Below are positions 32,234 to 40,682 of a DNA stretch of 64,000 nucleotides, one piece after another. The number at the start of each line of letters is the position of its first letter. Position 1 is the stretch's first letter. The stretch lies in assembly GCA_965223125.1 (NCBI GenBank), contig OZ244984.1, forward strand, positions 1,860,001 to 1,924,000. The letters are read 5' to 3'. Origin of the DNA: Pacificispira sp965223125. GTDB taxonomy: Bacteria; Pseudomonadota; Alphaproteobacteria; UBA8366; Aestuariispiraceae. Under the pieces are notes generated by a model. It saw only the letters and a list, made by a program, of their open reading frames with translations, searched no databases and was not told the DNA's origin. A program made the translations under genes and the position numbers.

Positions 32234-33394
32234 ATGCATATGGCCCAGATCGGCGAATTCCTGGTCGATGATGTTGAGGTTGTCGTTGATCCTGCTGGAA
32301 GTCATCTGACCCTGTCAGGTCGGGGACGGGCGCATCGTTTTCATGCGGTCTGGCTGCGCGACAATGCGCTCGACCCGGACACGCGGGATGCACGGAATGG
32401 TCAGCGGTTGATCACCCTGGCGGATATTCCAGCCGGGGTCCGGATCGGTGCCGCCCGAATCGAAGGCGACATCCTGCACTGCATTTTTGCACCGGACGGA
32501 AAGGCGGTGGCCTTTCCGGTTTCCTGGCTGACCGCCCATGCCTATGACCGCCCGCAGCCCGACGAGTCCGGTCGCCTTCCCCCGCAGGCCGAGGCCTGGA
32601 ATGCGGCATTGTCCGGTCGCATACCCACTGGTCGGTTATCGATGCTCAAGGTCGACAGCACCGCCCGTCGGACTTGGCTGAGCGATATCCGCCGTCTTGG
32701 GTTTGCCAGAGTGACGGGAATGCGTGTCAAACCGGAGGAGTTGTTCGAGATCGTCGCGCTCTTTGGGTATGTGCGCGAGACCAATTATGGACGGCATTTC
32801 GAGGTGCGGACGGAAGTGAACCCGGTCAATCTGGCCTATACCGGCCTTGGCCTTCAGGCCCATACCGACAATCCGTATCGTGATCCGGTTCCAACGCTTC
32901 AGGTGCTTGCCTGTCTGGAAAATACGGCTACGGGCGGCGAGAATATGGTGGTCGATGGCTTCGCCGCTGCCCGCCGTCTGAAGGCGGAAGACCCCGAGGG
33001 GTTCGTCCTGCTGACCCGCCACTGCATGCGCTTTTCCTATACCGGATCGGCCGGGGTCGCCCTGTCGTCGCGCAGGCCGCTGATCGAACTGTCCCCTGAT
33101 GGTGAATTGCTGGCGATCCGTTTCAATGCCCGTTCGGCGGCACCGGCGACGGATGTGCCTTTCGATCGTATGGAGGCATTTTACCGTGCCTATCGCCGAT
33201 TTTCCGAAATCATTGACGATCCGGAAATGGAGGTGACCTTCAGACTGGATCCCGGTGAGGCATTCATTGTCGACAATACGCGCGTCCTGCATGCGCGAAA
33301 GGGCTATTCCGGGGAGGGCCGCCGCTGGCTCCAGGGCTGCTATGCCGACAAGGACGGACTGCTCTCAACCCTTGCTGCGCTGGAGGCCGCCTGA
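32234..33394 (+). CDS. Gamma-butyrobetaine dioxygenase-like 2-oxoglutarate oxygenase
   Basis: The 386-residue Fe(II)/2-oxoglutarate oxygenase has the iron ligands H-x-D in LQAHTDNPYRDPVPTLQVL near 213 and the distal His in NTRVLHARKGY near 350. The oxoglutarate Arg is in GEGRRWLQGCY near 362. The N-terminal domain keeps WLRDN and GQRL of gamma-butyrobetaine/trimethyllysine hydroxylases, but the zinc-binding cysteines are replaced (NALDPDTRDARNG). It lies 30 bases after the hydrolase and closes the rightward cluster. It may act on a substrate with a positively charged head group, or have diverged. Confidence 0.88.
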   Translation: MHMAQIGEFLVDDVEVVVDPAGSHLTLSGRGRAHRFHAVWLRDNALDPDTRDARNGQRLITLADIPAGVRIGAARIEGDILHCIFAPDGKAVAFPVSWLTAHAYDRPQPDESGRLPPQAEAWNAALSGRIPTGRLSMLKVDSTARRTWLSDIRRLGFARVTGMRVKPEELFEIVALFGYVRETNYGRHFEVRTEVNPVNLAYTGLGLQAHTDNPYRDPVPTLQVLACLENTATGGENMVVDGFAAARRLKAEDPEGFVLLTRHCMRFSYTGSAGVALSSRRPLIELSPDGELLAIRFNARSAAPATDVPFDRMEAFYRAYRRFSEIIDDPEMEVTFRLDPGEAFIVDNTRVLHARKGYSGEGRRWLQGCYADKDGLLSTLAALEAA

Positions 33395-33426
33395 TTGGTC
33401 TCGCCCGTATCGGTCCCACTTGGAGC

Positions 33427-33720
33427 CTATGACGCCGCGATCCTGTTGATAAACCGCGCCAGTCGGCCATCCAGTTCCGACAGGCCGTAGCAGTCATGGG
33501 TGGTCAGGGTGATATCGACCCGGTTGTAGACATTGAACCATTCCGGATGATGATCGAGCTTTTCCGCCTGCATCGCGACCCGCGTCATGAAGGCAAAAGC
33601 CTGATTGAAGCTCTTGAAGCGGAAGGAGCGTCGGATCGCTTCCCGATCCTCGGCCAGGGTCCAGTCGGACAGTTCCCTCAACAGGGCGTCCCGTTCCTCC
33701 GATGCCAGTTTTTTTGCCAT
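33427..33720 (-). CDS. phhB: 4a-hydroxytetrahydrobiopterin dehydratase
   Basis: Pterin-4a-carbinolamine dehydratase recycles the pterin cofactor of aromatic amino acid hydroxylases. The 97-residue protein has the family signature EKLDHHPEWFNVYNRVDITLTTHD (core DHHPEW near 56-61, then HD near 76) preceded by FKSFNQAFAFMTRVA. It is full length. It converges with the dioxygenase gene and diverges from the zincin gene. No phenylalanine hydroxylase is in the window. Confidence 0.94.
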   Translation of the reverse strand: MAKKLASEERDALLRELSDWTLAEDREAIRRSFRFKSFNQAFAFMTRVAMQAEKLDHHPEWFNVYNRVDITLTTHDCYGLSELDGRLARFINRIAAS

Positions 33721-33771
33721 TTCCGCTCGCTTCCTCTCGCGCTTTGGTCTGTGCTTCAGTATATCAGCGCC

Positions 33772-34167
33772 ATGACACGATACACGACCCCGCCAAGCCT
33801 GGACGAAATCGAAGAGATCGCAACCCGACAGCTTCTGGAACTACCCCCGGAATTCCGGAGCCATCTGGGCGATATCGTCTTCCGGGTTCAGGAATTCCCA
33901 GACGATGAAACGCTGGTGGCGCTGGACCTGGACTCTGCGTTCGAACTGATGGGACTGTATCACGGCATCGATATGGCGTCCAAATCCGTCGCCGATCCAC
34001 ATCCGACTATCGACATGATCTATCTCTACCGCCGCCCGATACTGGACTTCTGGTGCGAGACGGGGGAGGAACTGGAACATCTGGTGCGTCATGTGCTGGT
34101 GCATGAAATCGGTCATCATTTCGGCCTCAGCGATGACGCCATGCACGCAATAGAGGATGAAGTATGA
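33772..34167 (+). CDS. Small zincin-like metallopeptidase
   Basis: The 131-residue protein belongs to the short zincin-like metallopeptidase family (DUF1025 type). It ends with the zinc motif HEIGHHFGLSDDAMHAIE, where H-E-x-x-H supplies two His ligands and the Asp-rich follow-up is characteristic. Upstream it has EEIATRQLLELPPEFR and LYRRPILDFWC. No signal peptide is seen, so it is probably cytoplasmic. Its stop overlaps the start of rsmB by four bases. Confidence 0.88.
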   Translation: MTRYTTPPSLDEIEEIATRQLLELPPEFRSHLGDIVFRVQEFPDDETLVALDLDSAFELMGLYHGIDMASKSVADPHPTIDMIYLYRRPILDFWCETGEELEHLVRHVLVHEIGHHFGLSDDAMHAIEDEV

Positions 34168-35453
34168 GCGATGGTATTCCTGCCCGACGGGCGGCTCTGG
34201 CCCTGCTGGAGGCGGTGCTGGAACGCGATCGCACTCTGGAGGAGGCGAGCCTGGAACTTGCTTCCCTGCGCGATCTCGACAGCCGCGACCGGGCCTTTGC
34301 GCGCCTGACCACCCTGACGGTCTTGCGACGCCTGGGCCAGTTGGATGCCCTGATCGCGGGGTTTCTGGACCGGCCCCCGGTCGGGCGGGCGCAGCGGGCG
34401 CTGAATATCCTGCGCATTGGTCTTGCTCAGATGCTGTTCCTGGACACCCCCGCCCATGCCGCCGTCGATGCCTGTGTCGAACTGGCCCGATTGGAGCGGT
34501 TGGATGCGATGGCGGGGCTGATCAATGCCGTCCTGCGCCGGGCCAGCCGGGAAGGGGCGGATCTGGTTGCCGCCCAGGACGCACCGAGTCTGAACACGCC
34601 GGACTGGTTGTGGCAGGACTGGATCGCGCAATTCGGTGAGGCGACAACCCGCGCCATCGCCGATAGTCATCTCCACGAACCGCCAACCGACCTGACTGTA
34701 GCCCGTGATCCGGGGGTCTGGGCGGAAACCCTGGGCGCGCGTATTGGCATGGGGAGTAGCCTGCGTCTGGTCGATGCGGGGGATATTCCCCATCTGCCCG
34801 GATTTGCGGAGGGGGCGTGGTGGGTACAGGATGCGGCGGCCAGCCTTCCGGCGCGCCTGCTGGGGGATGTCCGGGGGGAGCGCGTGTTGGACCTCTGCGC
34901 CGCGCCCGGCGGCAAGACCGCGCAATTGATCGCCGCCGGGGCGGCGGTCACCGCGCTTGACCGTTCTGCCCCCCGGCTTCAGCGGCTGGTGGAGAACCTT
35001 GGCCGTCTTGGCATGCAGGCGGATATCGTCACGGCGGATGCGGTGCGGTGGCGTCCACCGGAACCGGTCGCGGCGATTCTTCTGGATGCGCCGTGCAGTG
35101 CAACCGGCACCCTGCGCCGACATCCGGAAATCGCCCATCGCCGGGGTCCGGTCGATGTCGCCAAGCTGGCGGGCCTGCAAAAGCGGCTGGTATCCGCCGC
35201 CGTGGAGATGCTGCAACCCGGTGGCCGTCTGATGGTCGCCACGTGTTCCCTGCAACAGGCGGAGGGACCGGCGCTCCATCGCCATGCTCTGTCAATTTCA
35301 GCCCTGGTCTCTGATCCGATAGATCCGTCGGAACTGCCTGAACTGGCGCAGGCGATCACGCCGGACGGAACCCTGCGCACTCATCCCGGCCTTTGGGCGG
35401 AACAAGGAAGCATGGACGGATTCTTCGCCATGCGTTTCAGGAAGCGGGGCTGA
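34164..35453 (+). CDS. rsmB: 16S rRNA m5C methyltransferase RsmB-like
   Basis: The 429-residue protein has an N-terminal NusB-like helical domain (about 5-135, RDLDSRDRAFARLTTLTVLR, ILRIGLAQMLFLD) and a C-terminal SAM methyltransferase domain. SAM motif I reads VLDLCAAPGGKTAQL near 240, the proline-cysteine motif DAPCSATGTLRRHPE near 308, and the second catalytic Cys sits in VATCSLQ near 355. It probably methylates C967 of 16S rRNA. Its last 17 bases overlap the convergent response-regulator gene. Confidence 0.92.
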   Translation: MSDGIPARRAALALLEAVLERDRTLEEASLELASLRDLDSRDRAFARLTTLTVLRRLGQLDALIAGFLDRPPVGRAQRALNILRIGLAQMLFLDTPAHAAVDACVELARLERLDAMAGLINAVLRRASREGADLVAAQDAPSLNTPDWLWQDWIAQFGEATTRAIADSHLHEPPTDLTVARDPGVWAETLGARIGMGSSLRLVDAGDIPHLPGFAEGAWWVQDAAASLPARLLGDVRGERVLDLCAAPGGKTAQLIAAGAAVTALDRSAPRLQRLVENLGRLGMQADIVTADAVRWRPPEPVAAILLDAPCSATGTLRRHPEIAHRRGPVDVAKLAGLQKRLVSAAVEMLQPGGRLMVATCSLQQAEGPALHRHALSISALVSDPIDPSELPELAQAITPDGTLRTHPGLWAEQGSMDGFFAMRFRKRG

Positions 35454-36834
35454 TCTCCCAGGTTTGCACCTTGCGGTACAGTGTGGAGGGGGCAACGCCG
35501 AGTGCGGCGGCGGCACGCGGGATATTGCCCTGGCATGTCCGGATGGCGCTTTCTATCGCATCGCGTTCGATATCGGCCAGCTTTCGGATGGCACCTGCAT
35601 GGATCGGATCGGGTTCCGTTCTGCCGGGGATGTCGGTCGCCCTTTGCCGGAAGCTTTCGGCATTGGGACCCAGAGCCGGGATGACCATGTCATCGGTCAC
35701 AACTTCTCCCGCATTCAGCACGACGATGTTGCGGATGACATTCTGCAATTCCCGGACATTTCCTTGCCAGCGGTGCTCCCGCAGCCGACGCAGGGCGGAG
35801 TCGTCGAAGCGGGAGAAGTGCTTTCCCTCTTCGCCGGCGAAATGCGACAGGAATTCCAGGGCAATCGGTTCGATATCTTCCTGGCGTTCACGCAGTCCCG
35901 GCATGCGAATCGGGATCACATTCAGGCGATAGAACAGATCTTCGCGCAGCCGCCCTTCCCGGATCGCCTGATGCGGGTCCCGGTTGGTCGCGCAGATGAA
36001 GCGTATATCGACCTGGCGTTCGCAAGCCTCGCCGATCCGGGTATAGGTACCGGTCTGGATGAAGCGCAGCAGTTTGGTTTGTAAGTCGATATCCATTTCG
36101 CCGATTTCATCCAGGAACAGCGTTCCGCCATCGGCCAGATCCGCAGCACCGGAACGATCCGCGACCGCGCCTGTAAACGCCCCCTTGCGATGACCGAAGA
36201 TTTCGGCCTCCATCAATTCGCTGGGAATCGCCCCGCAGTTGAGGGCGATGAAGGCCCGACGGCGGCGTGGGCTCTCGTCATGCAGGGCACGGGCGCAGAG
36301 CTCCTTTCCCGTACCGGACTCGCCGGTAATGAAGACGCTGGCCCTGGACGCAGCGGCGGCGGCAATGGTGCGATAGATGCTCTGCATGACACTGGAATCA
36401 CCGATGAACTGATGGAACCGTCCGGAAATCGGACGGGTTACCGATTCAACGATTTCCGCCAGTTCATGGCGTTCCACGGCGTTGGAAAGTGTCACAAGCA
36501 ACCGCTGGCCATCGAAAGGTTTCACCAGAAAGTCATAGGCACCCAGCCGCATCGCCTCCACCGCCCGATTGACTGATCCATGGGCGGTGATGACAACGAC
36601 GGGAACCGAACTGCCGGACTCCTTCAACTGCCGCAACACCTCGAACCCGTCGATATCGGGAAGCTGGATATCCAGCAGGATCACCGCCGGTTCCGCGCTG
36701 CGTGCCATAGACAGGCCCGCCCGGCCTTCCTTGGCGCGGATGACCTGGCTGTCCTGTGCCGTCAACTGGGTTTCGTATAACGTTGCGAGGCGATCATCGT
36801 CCTCGATCAACAGAATGATCCGGCCAGCCAGCAT
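35437..36834 (-). CDS. NtrC-family sigma54 response regulator
   Basis: The 465-residue protein has a receiver domain (IILLIEDDDR, phospho-Asp in ILLDIQLPDIDG near 50, Thr in VITAHG, Lys in LVKPF). An AAA+ domain follows (Walker A GESGTGKE near 165, the sigma54-contacting GAFTGA near 212, Walker B GGTLFLDEIGEM, arginine finger region LREDLFYRLNV), and then a Fis-type HTH (IPRAAAALGVAPSTLYRKV). GAFTGA is intact, so it should activate sigma54 promoters. No histidine kinase is adjacent. The start is chosen at MLAGRII behind GGGGAG. It is divergent from the SDR-cupin pair. Confidence 0.94.
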   Translation of the reverse strand: MLAGRIILLIEDDDRLATLYETQLTAQDSQVIRAKEGRAGLSMARSAEPAVILLDIQLPDIDGFEVLRQLKESGSSVPVVVITAHGSVNRAVEAMRLGAYDFLVKPFDGQRLLVTLSNAVERHELAEIVESVTRPISGRFHQFIGDSSVMQSIYRTIAAAAASRASVFITGESGTGKELCARALHDESPRRRRAFIALNCGAIPSELMEAEIFGHRKGAFTGAVADRSGAADLADGGTLFLDEIGEMDIDLQTKLLRFIQTGTYTRIGEACERQVDIRFICATNRDPHQAIREGRLREDLFYRLNVIPIRMPGLRERQEDIEPIALEFLSHFAGEEGKHFSRFDDSALRRLREHRWQGNVRELQNVIRNIVVLNAGEVVTDDMVIPALGPNAESFRQRATDIPGRTEPDPIHAGAIRKLADIERDAIESAIRTCQGNIPRAAAALGVAPSTLYRKVQTWEISPAS

Positions 36835-36914
36835 TGAAGCTCCCCTATGGCCGTGTTCTGACAAACTTGTCGTCCGGCCTTTTCGGCTGCACTATCGCAG
36901 TACAAATGATCATA

Positions 36915-36929
36915 TTTGCAAAATGCAAA
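36915..36929. promoter_or_regulatory. Palindrome TTTGCA-AAA-TGCAAA in the divergent intergenic region
   Basis: A perfect 6-3-6 inverted repeat lies 36 bases before the SDR gene, opposite the response-regulator gene. It could be an enhancer or operator. A GG-N10-GC pair (starting near 36884) loosely fits a sigma54 promoter but matches poorly outside the invariant bases. Confidence 0.4.
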
Positions 36930-36964
36930 CCATTGAAAAAAATACACGCCAAGGGAGAACCGGC

Positions 36965-37711
36965 ATGCGTCTTAAGGGTAAAATCGCGATCGTGACAGGG
37001 GCGGCATCGGGCTTCGGGGAAGGGATCGCGCGCCGGTTCGCCGCCGAGGGCGCGAAGGTTTTGCTGGCCGACATCAATGCGGAAAACGGTCTCGCCATCG
37101 CCCGGAATATCGGTGAAAGCGCCGGTTTCATGCGGGCTGATGTCACGTCCGCATCGGATTGGAAGGCATTGGTTCAGGAGGCGGTCGACGTCTTCGGGGG
37201 GCTGGACATCGTCGTCAACAATGCCGGCTACACCCATCTAAACCAGCCGATGCTGGAGGTGGACGAGGCGGAATATGATCGTGTCTATAACGTAAATGTG
37301 AAGTCGCTTTTCCACTCCGCCCATGCCGCTGTTCCTGTCTTCCGGGCTCAGGGTGGCGGCCAGTTCCTCAATATTGCCTCAACCGCCGGGGTGCGGCCCC
37401 GTCCGGGCCTCGTCTGGTACAACAGTTCCAAATCGGCGGCCATCGGCATAACCCGTTCCATGGCAATCGAACTGGCTCCGGAGCAGATCCGGGTTAATGC
37501 GATCAATCCCGTGGCAGGCGAGACACCGCTGCTGAAACGGTTCATGGGGGAGGATACGCCGGAAAAGCGCGCAGCCTTCAAGGCGAGCATTCCGCTGGGC
37601 CGCCTTTCCACCGCCCAGGATATCGCCGGGGCAGCGGTCTATCTCTGCTCCGAGGATGCCGCACTGGTTACCGGGGTCTGCATGGAAGTGGACGGGGGGC
37701 GCTGCATATGA
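36965..37711 (+). CDS. SDR-family oxidoreductase
   Basis: The 248-residue short-chain dehydrogenase has the cofactor motif VTGAASGFGEGIA near 11-23, an Asp after the second strand (LLADIN) suggesting NAD preference, NNAGYTH near 87-93, the catalytic Ser in NIASTAGVRPRPG near 137, and Y-N-S-S-K near 152-156 supplying Tyr and Lys. It oxidises or reduces an alcohol/ketone; the substrate is unknown. It overlaps the cupin gene by four bases, so the two form a unit. Confidence 0.92.
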   Translation: MRLKGKIAIVTGAASGFGEGIARRFAAEGAKVLLADINAENGLAIARNIGESAGFMRADVTSASDWKALVQEAVDVFGGLDIVVNNAGYTHLNQPMLEVDEAEYDRVYNVNVKSLFHSAHAAVPVFRAQGGGQFLNIASTAGVRPRPGLVWYNSSKSAAIGITRSMAIELAPEQIRVNAINPVAGETPLLKRFMGEDTPEKRAAFKASIPLGRLSTAQDIAGAAVYLCSEDAALVTGVCMEVDGGRCI

Positions 37712-38109
37712 CCGATGCACAATCGCTGGCACAAAAGCCGATTGTCCTGAAACCGGATATGACGACGGAAGCGCGGGACTTCACCATGCCCGGCTTCTAT
37801 GAAAAGCTCGATGCGGATTTCGACAGTTTCAAGGGCCATGTCCTGATCTCGGAATATGCGTTTGAGTCGGACTGGGGCATGTGGGAACGCCACCCGCACG
37901 GCGATGAGACCATCTATCTTGTCTCCGGTGCGGCCCGGATCGTCCTGCGCGAGGCGGGGCAGGACCGCACCATCGCGCTGGACGCACCGGGACGCTATGT
38001 CACCGTCCCGCGCGGTGTCTGGCATACCGCCCTGTGCGATACGCCCACCGTCGCGCTTTTCGTCACGCCCGGTGAGGGGACGGAACATGCCGGGCAACCG
38101 CCGGATTGA
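37708..38109 (+). CDS. Cupin-domain protein
   Basis: The 133-residue single-cupin protein has the first cupin motif in WERHPHGDETIYLVSGAARI near 59-79 (His, His, Glu metal ligands) and the second in GRYVTVPRGVWHTALCDT near 95-112 (His). It may be a small isomerase, dioxygenase-like or sensing protein acting with the SDR. Function cannot be narrowed further. Confidence 0.8.
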   Translation: MTDAQSLAQKPIVLKPDMTTEARDFTMPGFYEKLDADFDSFKGHVLISEYAFESDWGMWERHPHGDETIYLVSGAARIVLREAGQDRTIALDAPGRYVTVPRGVWHTALCDTPTVALFVTPGEGTEHAGQPPD

Positions 38110-38447
38110 TCTGCCCCGCTGGCAAGGGAGAGTGGAGGAGAAGAGAAGATTTTAGCGCAGAGGTCACGGAGGCATTTGCGCCTTTCGCGTCCCTCTTTGT
38201 TAAAAAAGACTTCCATCGTCATTCCCGCGAAGGCGGGAATCCAGGGCTGCATGCGCCAGGAGTGCCCGCCGCTCTGGACCCCGTATCGAGTACGGGGTGA
38301 CGAAGAAAGCGCCATATTCTTACCCACATACCATCAGTTACGCCCTTGCTGAGTGAAACACCGAGACCTTCCGGACAGCTCCTGCGCGTCTTCCGGGGCG
38401 CACGATTTTTTGGGCGCTTCGAATGCCACTTCCACTATTGAGGACTT
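38110..38447. other. Intergenic region holding a dispersed repeat, no gene seen
   Basis: No supported coding region lies in these 338 bases. An imperfect inverted repeat (TTAGCGCAGAGG near 38153 against CCTCTTTGTTA near 38193) precedes the repeat element at 38217-38302. The rest shows no clear promoter; both flanking genes end here or run away from it. Confidence 0.7.
38217..38302. repeat. Dispersed palindromic intergenic repeat (86 bp)
   Basis: The segment starts CGTCATTCCCGCGAAGGCGG and ends ACCCCGTATCGAGTACGGGG followed by TGACG. The outer ends CGTCA/TGACG are complementary, and each half forms its own hairpin (CCCGCgaagGCGGG and CCCCGTAtcgagTACGGGG). This is the familiar proteobacterial REP/MITE-like unit usually found in many copies between genes; only this copy is in the window. 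Confidence 0.75.
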
Positions 38448-39632
38448 CTATTTATAGGGATCCGCCGCGTCACGCATTCCGTCACCGAGGAACTGGAAGG
38501 CCAGAACGACCATGATCACCGGGACGGCGGGCCAGAGAAGCCAGGGATAGAGGGCGATGGCATTGAAGTTCTGCGCCTCGTTCAGCAGCACGCCCCAGCT
38601 TGTGATCGGTGGCTTCAATCCAAGACCGAGGAAGCTCAGGGCCGTCTCCCCCAGGATCATGCTGGGCACCGCCAATGTGACTGAGGCAATCAGGTGACTG
38701 GTGAAACTGGGCAGCAGATGCTTGCCGATGATCCGGGTCGGACTGGCCCCCATCAGCCTCGCAGCGACGGCAAAATCCTCCTCCCGCAATGCCAGCAGCT
38801 TGGAGCGCACCGCCCGCGCCAGTCCCGGCCAGTCGAGCAGCCCGAGAATCACGGTAATGCCGAGGAAGACAATGATCGGCGACCAGTTGACCGGCATTGC
38901 CGCCGACAGCGCCATCCAGAGCGGCAGTGAGGGGAAGGAGCGGATGACCTCAATCACCCGCTGGACGCACCAGTCAACGGCACCGCCGAAATATCCGGCC
39001 ATGCCACCCAGCACGATTCCCAGAACGAAGCTGATCGTCACCCCGATCAGGCCGACGGTCAGCGATATCCGCGCGCCCTGGATGATCCGGGACTGGATAT
39101 CTCGGCCCAGCCGGTCGGTACCCAGGAAAAAGAACTGCGACCCAGCCGCCGGACAGACCAGATGGAAATTCATCTCCACCAGCCCCCAGAATTCGTATCG
39201 TGCCCCGTCGTAATCGTTACTGACGCAAAAAAACCTCAGTTTCTGGGGCTCGGTGCGATCCTCGGTATAGACCCAGCGCAATTCTTCCAGATTGAGTTCC
39301 ACATCGTATCGATAGACAAAAGGCCCGACGAATTGGCCATCATGGAACATCCGCACTTCCTGCGGCGGCGCATAGATGAAATCCGTATGGCGATGGGTGA
39401 AGCTGTAGGGGGCGACCATCTCCGATATCAGGATTGAGGCATAGATCAGCAGCAGGTAGATACCGCTCCAGACCGCCAGCTTGTGCCGCTTGAATTTCAG
39501 CCACATCAAACGCCATTGCGAGGAGAGGTAATAGCGCTCCTGCTCCGGCGTCAGACGGGTGGCCGAATGCGGATCAAAGGGGGCCTCGCTGACAAAATGC
39601 GGCAGTGGCTCGCGGTTCGGACTGTCGCTCAT
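38448..39632 (-). CDS. Peptide ABC transporter permease (YejE/DppC-like)
   Basis: The 394-residue permease has one N-terminal membrane segment (AVWSGIYLLLIYASIL near 53), then an extracytoplasmic insert of roughly 100 residues, and five more segments after residue 185. The DppC motif FFLGTDRLGRDIQSRIIQGARISL precedes them (core GTDRLGRD). The EAA coupling loop reads EEDFAVAARLMGASPTRIIGKH near 285. The insert makes it longer than ordinary DppC proteins and is typical of YejE. It is the last gene of a four-gene importer and overlaps the other permease by four bases. Confidence 0.9.
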   Translation of the reverse strand: MSDSPNREPLPHFVSEAPFDPHSATRLTPEQERYYLSSQWRLMWLKFKRHKLAVWSGIYLLLIYASILISEMVAPYSFTHRHTDFIYAPPQEVRMFHDGQFVGPFVYRYDVELNLEELRWVYTEDRTEPQKLRFFCVSNDYDGARYEFWGLVEMNFHLVCPAAGSQFFFLGTDRLGRDIQSRIIQGARISLTVGLIGVTISFVLGIVLGGMAGYFGGAVDWCVQRVIEVIRSFPSLPLWMALSAAMPVNWSPIIVFLGITVILGLLDWPGLARAVRSKLLALREEDFAVAARLMGASPTRIIGKHLLPSFTSHLIASVTLAVPSMILGETALSFLGLGLKPPITSWGVLLNEAQNFNAIALYPWLLWPAVPVIMVVLAFQFLGDGMRDAADPYK

Positions 39633-40630
39633 ATCGACGCCTCCGCACCCAGACGTATGCGCGGGTCAAGCACCGCCAGCGCCAGATCCGACAGAAGATT
39701 GCCCAGCACCGTCAGCAGGGCCAGCACCATCAGGAAGGACCCTGCCAGATACATATCCTGCGTTTCCAGCGCACGCAGCAGCATCGGCCCGGTCGTCTCC
39801 AGGCTCAGCACGATGGAAACGATGGCGGCGCCGGAAATGATTTCCGGCAGCACGTTGCCGATATCGGCGATGAAGGGATTGAGGGCCATCCGCAACGGAT
39901 ACTTGAACAATGCCTTGCGCGGTGCCACGCCTTTGGCGCGGGCGGTGACGACATACTGCTTGTGCAATTCGTCCAGCAGGTTCGCGCGCAGCCGCCGGAT
40001 CATGCCTGCCGTACCTGACGTCCCGATCACGATCACCGGCACCCAGAGGTGCTGAAGCACGCTGACGAACTTTTCCCAGCTCATAGGCGCATCGCGCAGA
40101 TGGTCGTCGACCAGCCCGCCGATGGACGCCCCGGTCCATTCATTCGCAAGATACATCAGGATCAGCGCCAGCAGGAAATTCGGCGTCGCGAGCCCGATGA
40201 AGCCCAGAAAGGTCAGCGCATAATCCCCCGGCGAATACTGGTTCACCGCCGAATAGACCCCGATGGGGAAGGCGACGACATAGACGAAGATGATGGTGAC
40301 GAAGGAAACAAGGATGGTGAGGAACATGCGGTCGCCGACCACATCCGACACCGGCAGTTCATATTCGAAGGAATAGCCGAGATTGCCTTCCAGCAATATG
40401 CCCTTCATCCACAGCAGATACTGTTTCCACATCGGCTCGCCGAAGCCGTAATTTTCACGATAGAAGGCCAGAACCTCCTCGCCGATCTGCTCACCCCGAT
40501 CCTGGTATTCCTGGATCAGGGTGGTGAGATAGTCTCCGGGTGGCAATTGAATGATGATGAAGACCAGGATGCTGATGATCAGCAGGGTCGGTATCATCAC
40601 CAGAAGGCGGCGGACGATGTAATCCAACAT
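39629..40630 (-). CDS. Peptide ABC transporter permease (YejB/DppB-like)
   Basis: The 333-residue permease starts with the DppB-type helix MLDYIVRRLLVMIPTLLIIS and has six membrane segments. The EAA loop reads KQYVVTARAKGVAPRKALFK near 245, followed by ALNPFIADIGNVLPEIISGA. It would form the channel with the YejE-like permease. A longer upstream start is unlikely because it would cover the intergenic gap after the binding-protein gene. Confidence 0.9.
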   Translation of the reverse strand: MLDYIVRRLLVMIPTLLIISILVFIIIQLPPGDYLTTLIQEYQDRGEQIGEEVLAFYRENYGFGEPMWKQYLLWMKGILLEGNLGYSFEYELPVSDVVGDRMFLTILVSFVTIIFVYVVAFPIGVYSAVNQYSPGDYALTFLGFIGLATPNFLLALILMYLANEWTGASIGGLVDDHLRDAPMSWEKFVSVLQHLWVPVIVIGTSGTAGMIRRLRANLLDELHKQYVVTARAKGVAPRKALFKYPLRMALNPFIADIGNVLPEIISGAAIVSIVLSLETTGPMLLRALETQDMYLAGSFLMVLALLTVLGNLLSDLALAVLDPRIRLGAEASI

Positions 40631-40682
40631 TGTGCTTGCTTTCCCACACGCACCCGGACAGCGGGCACGACCCCAAAACCTA

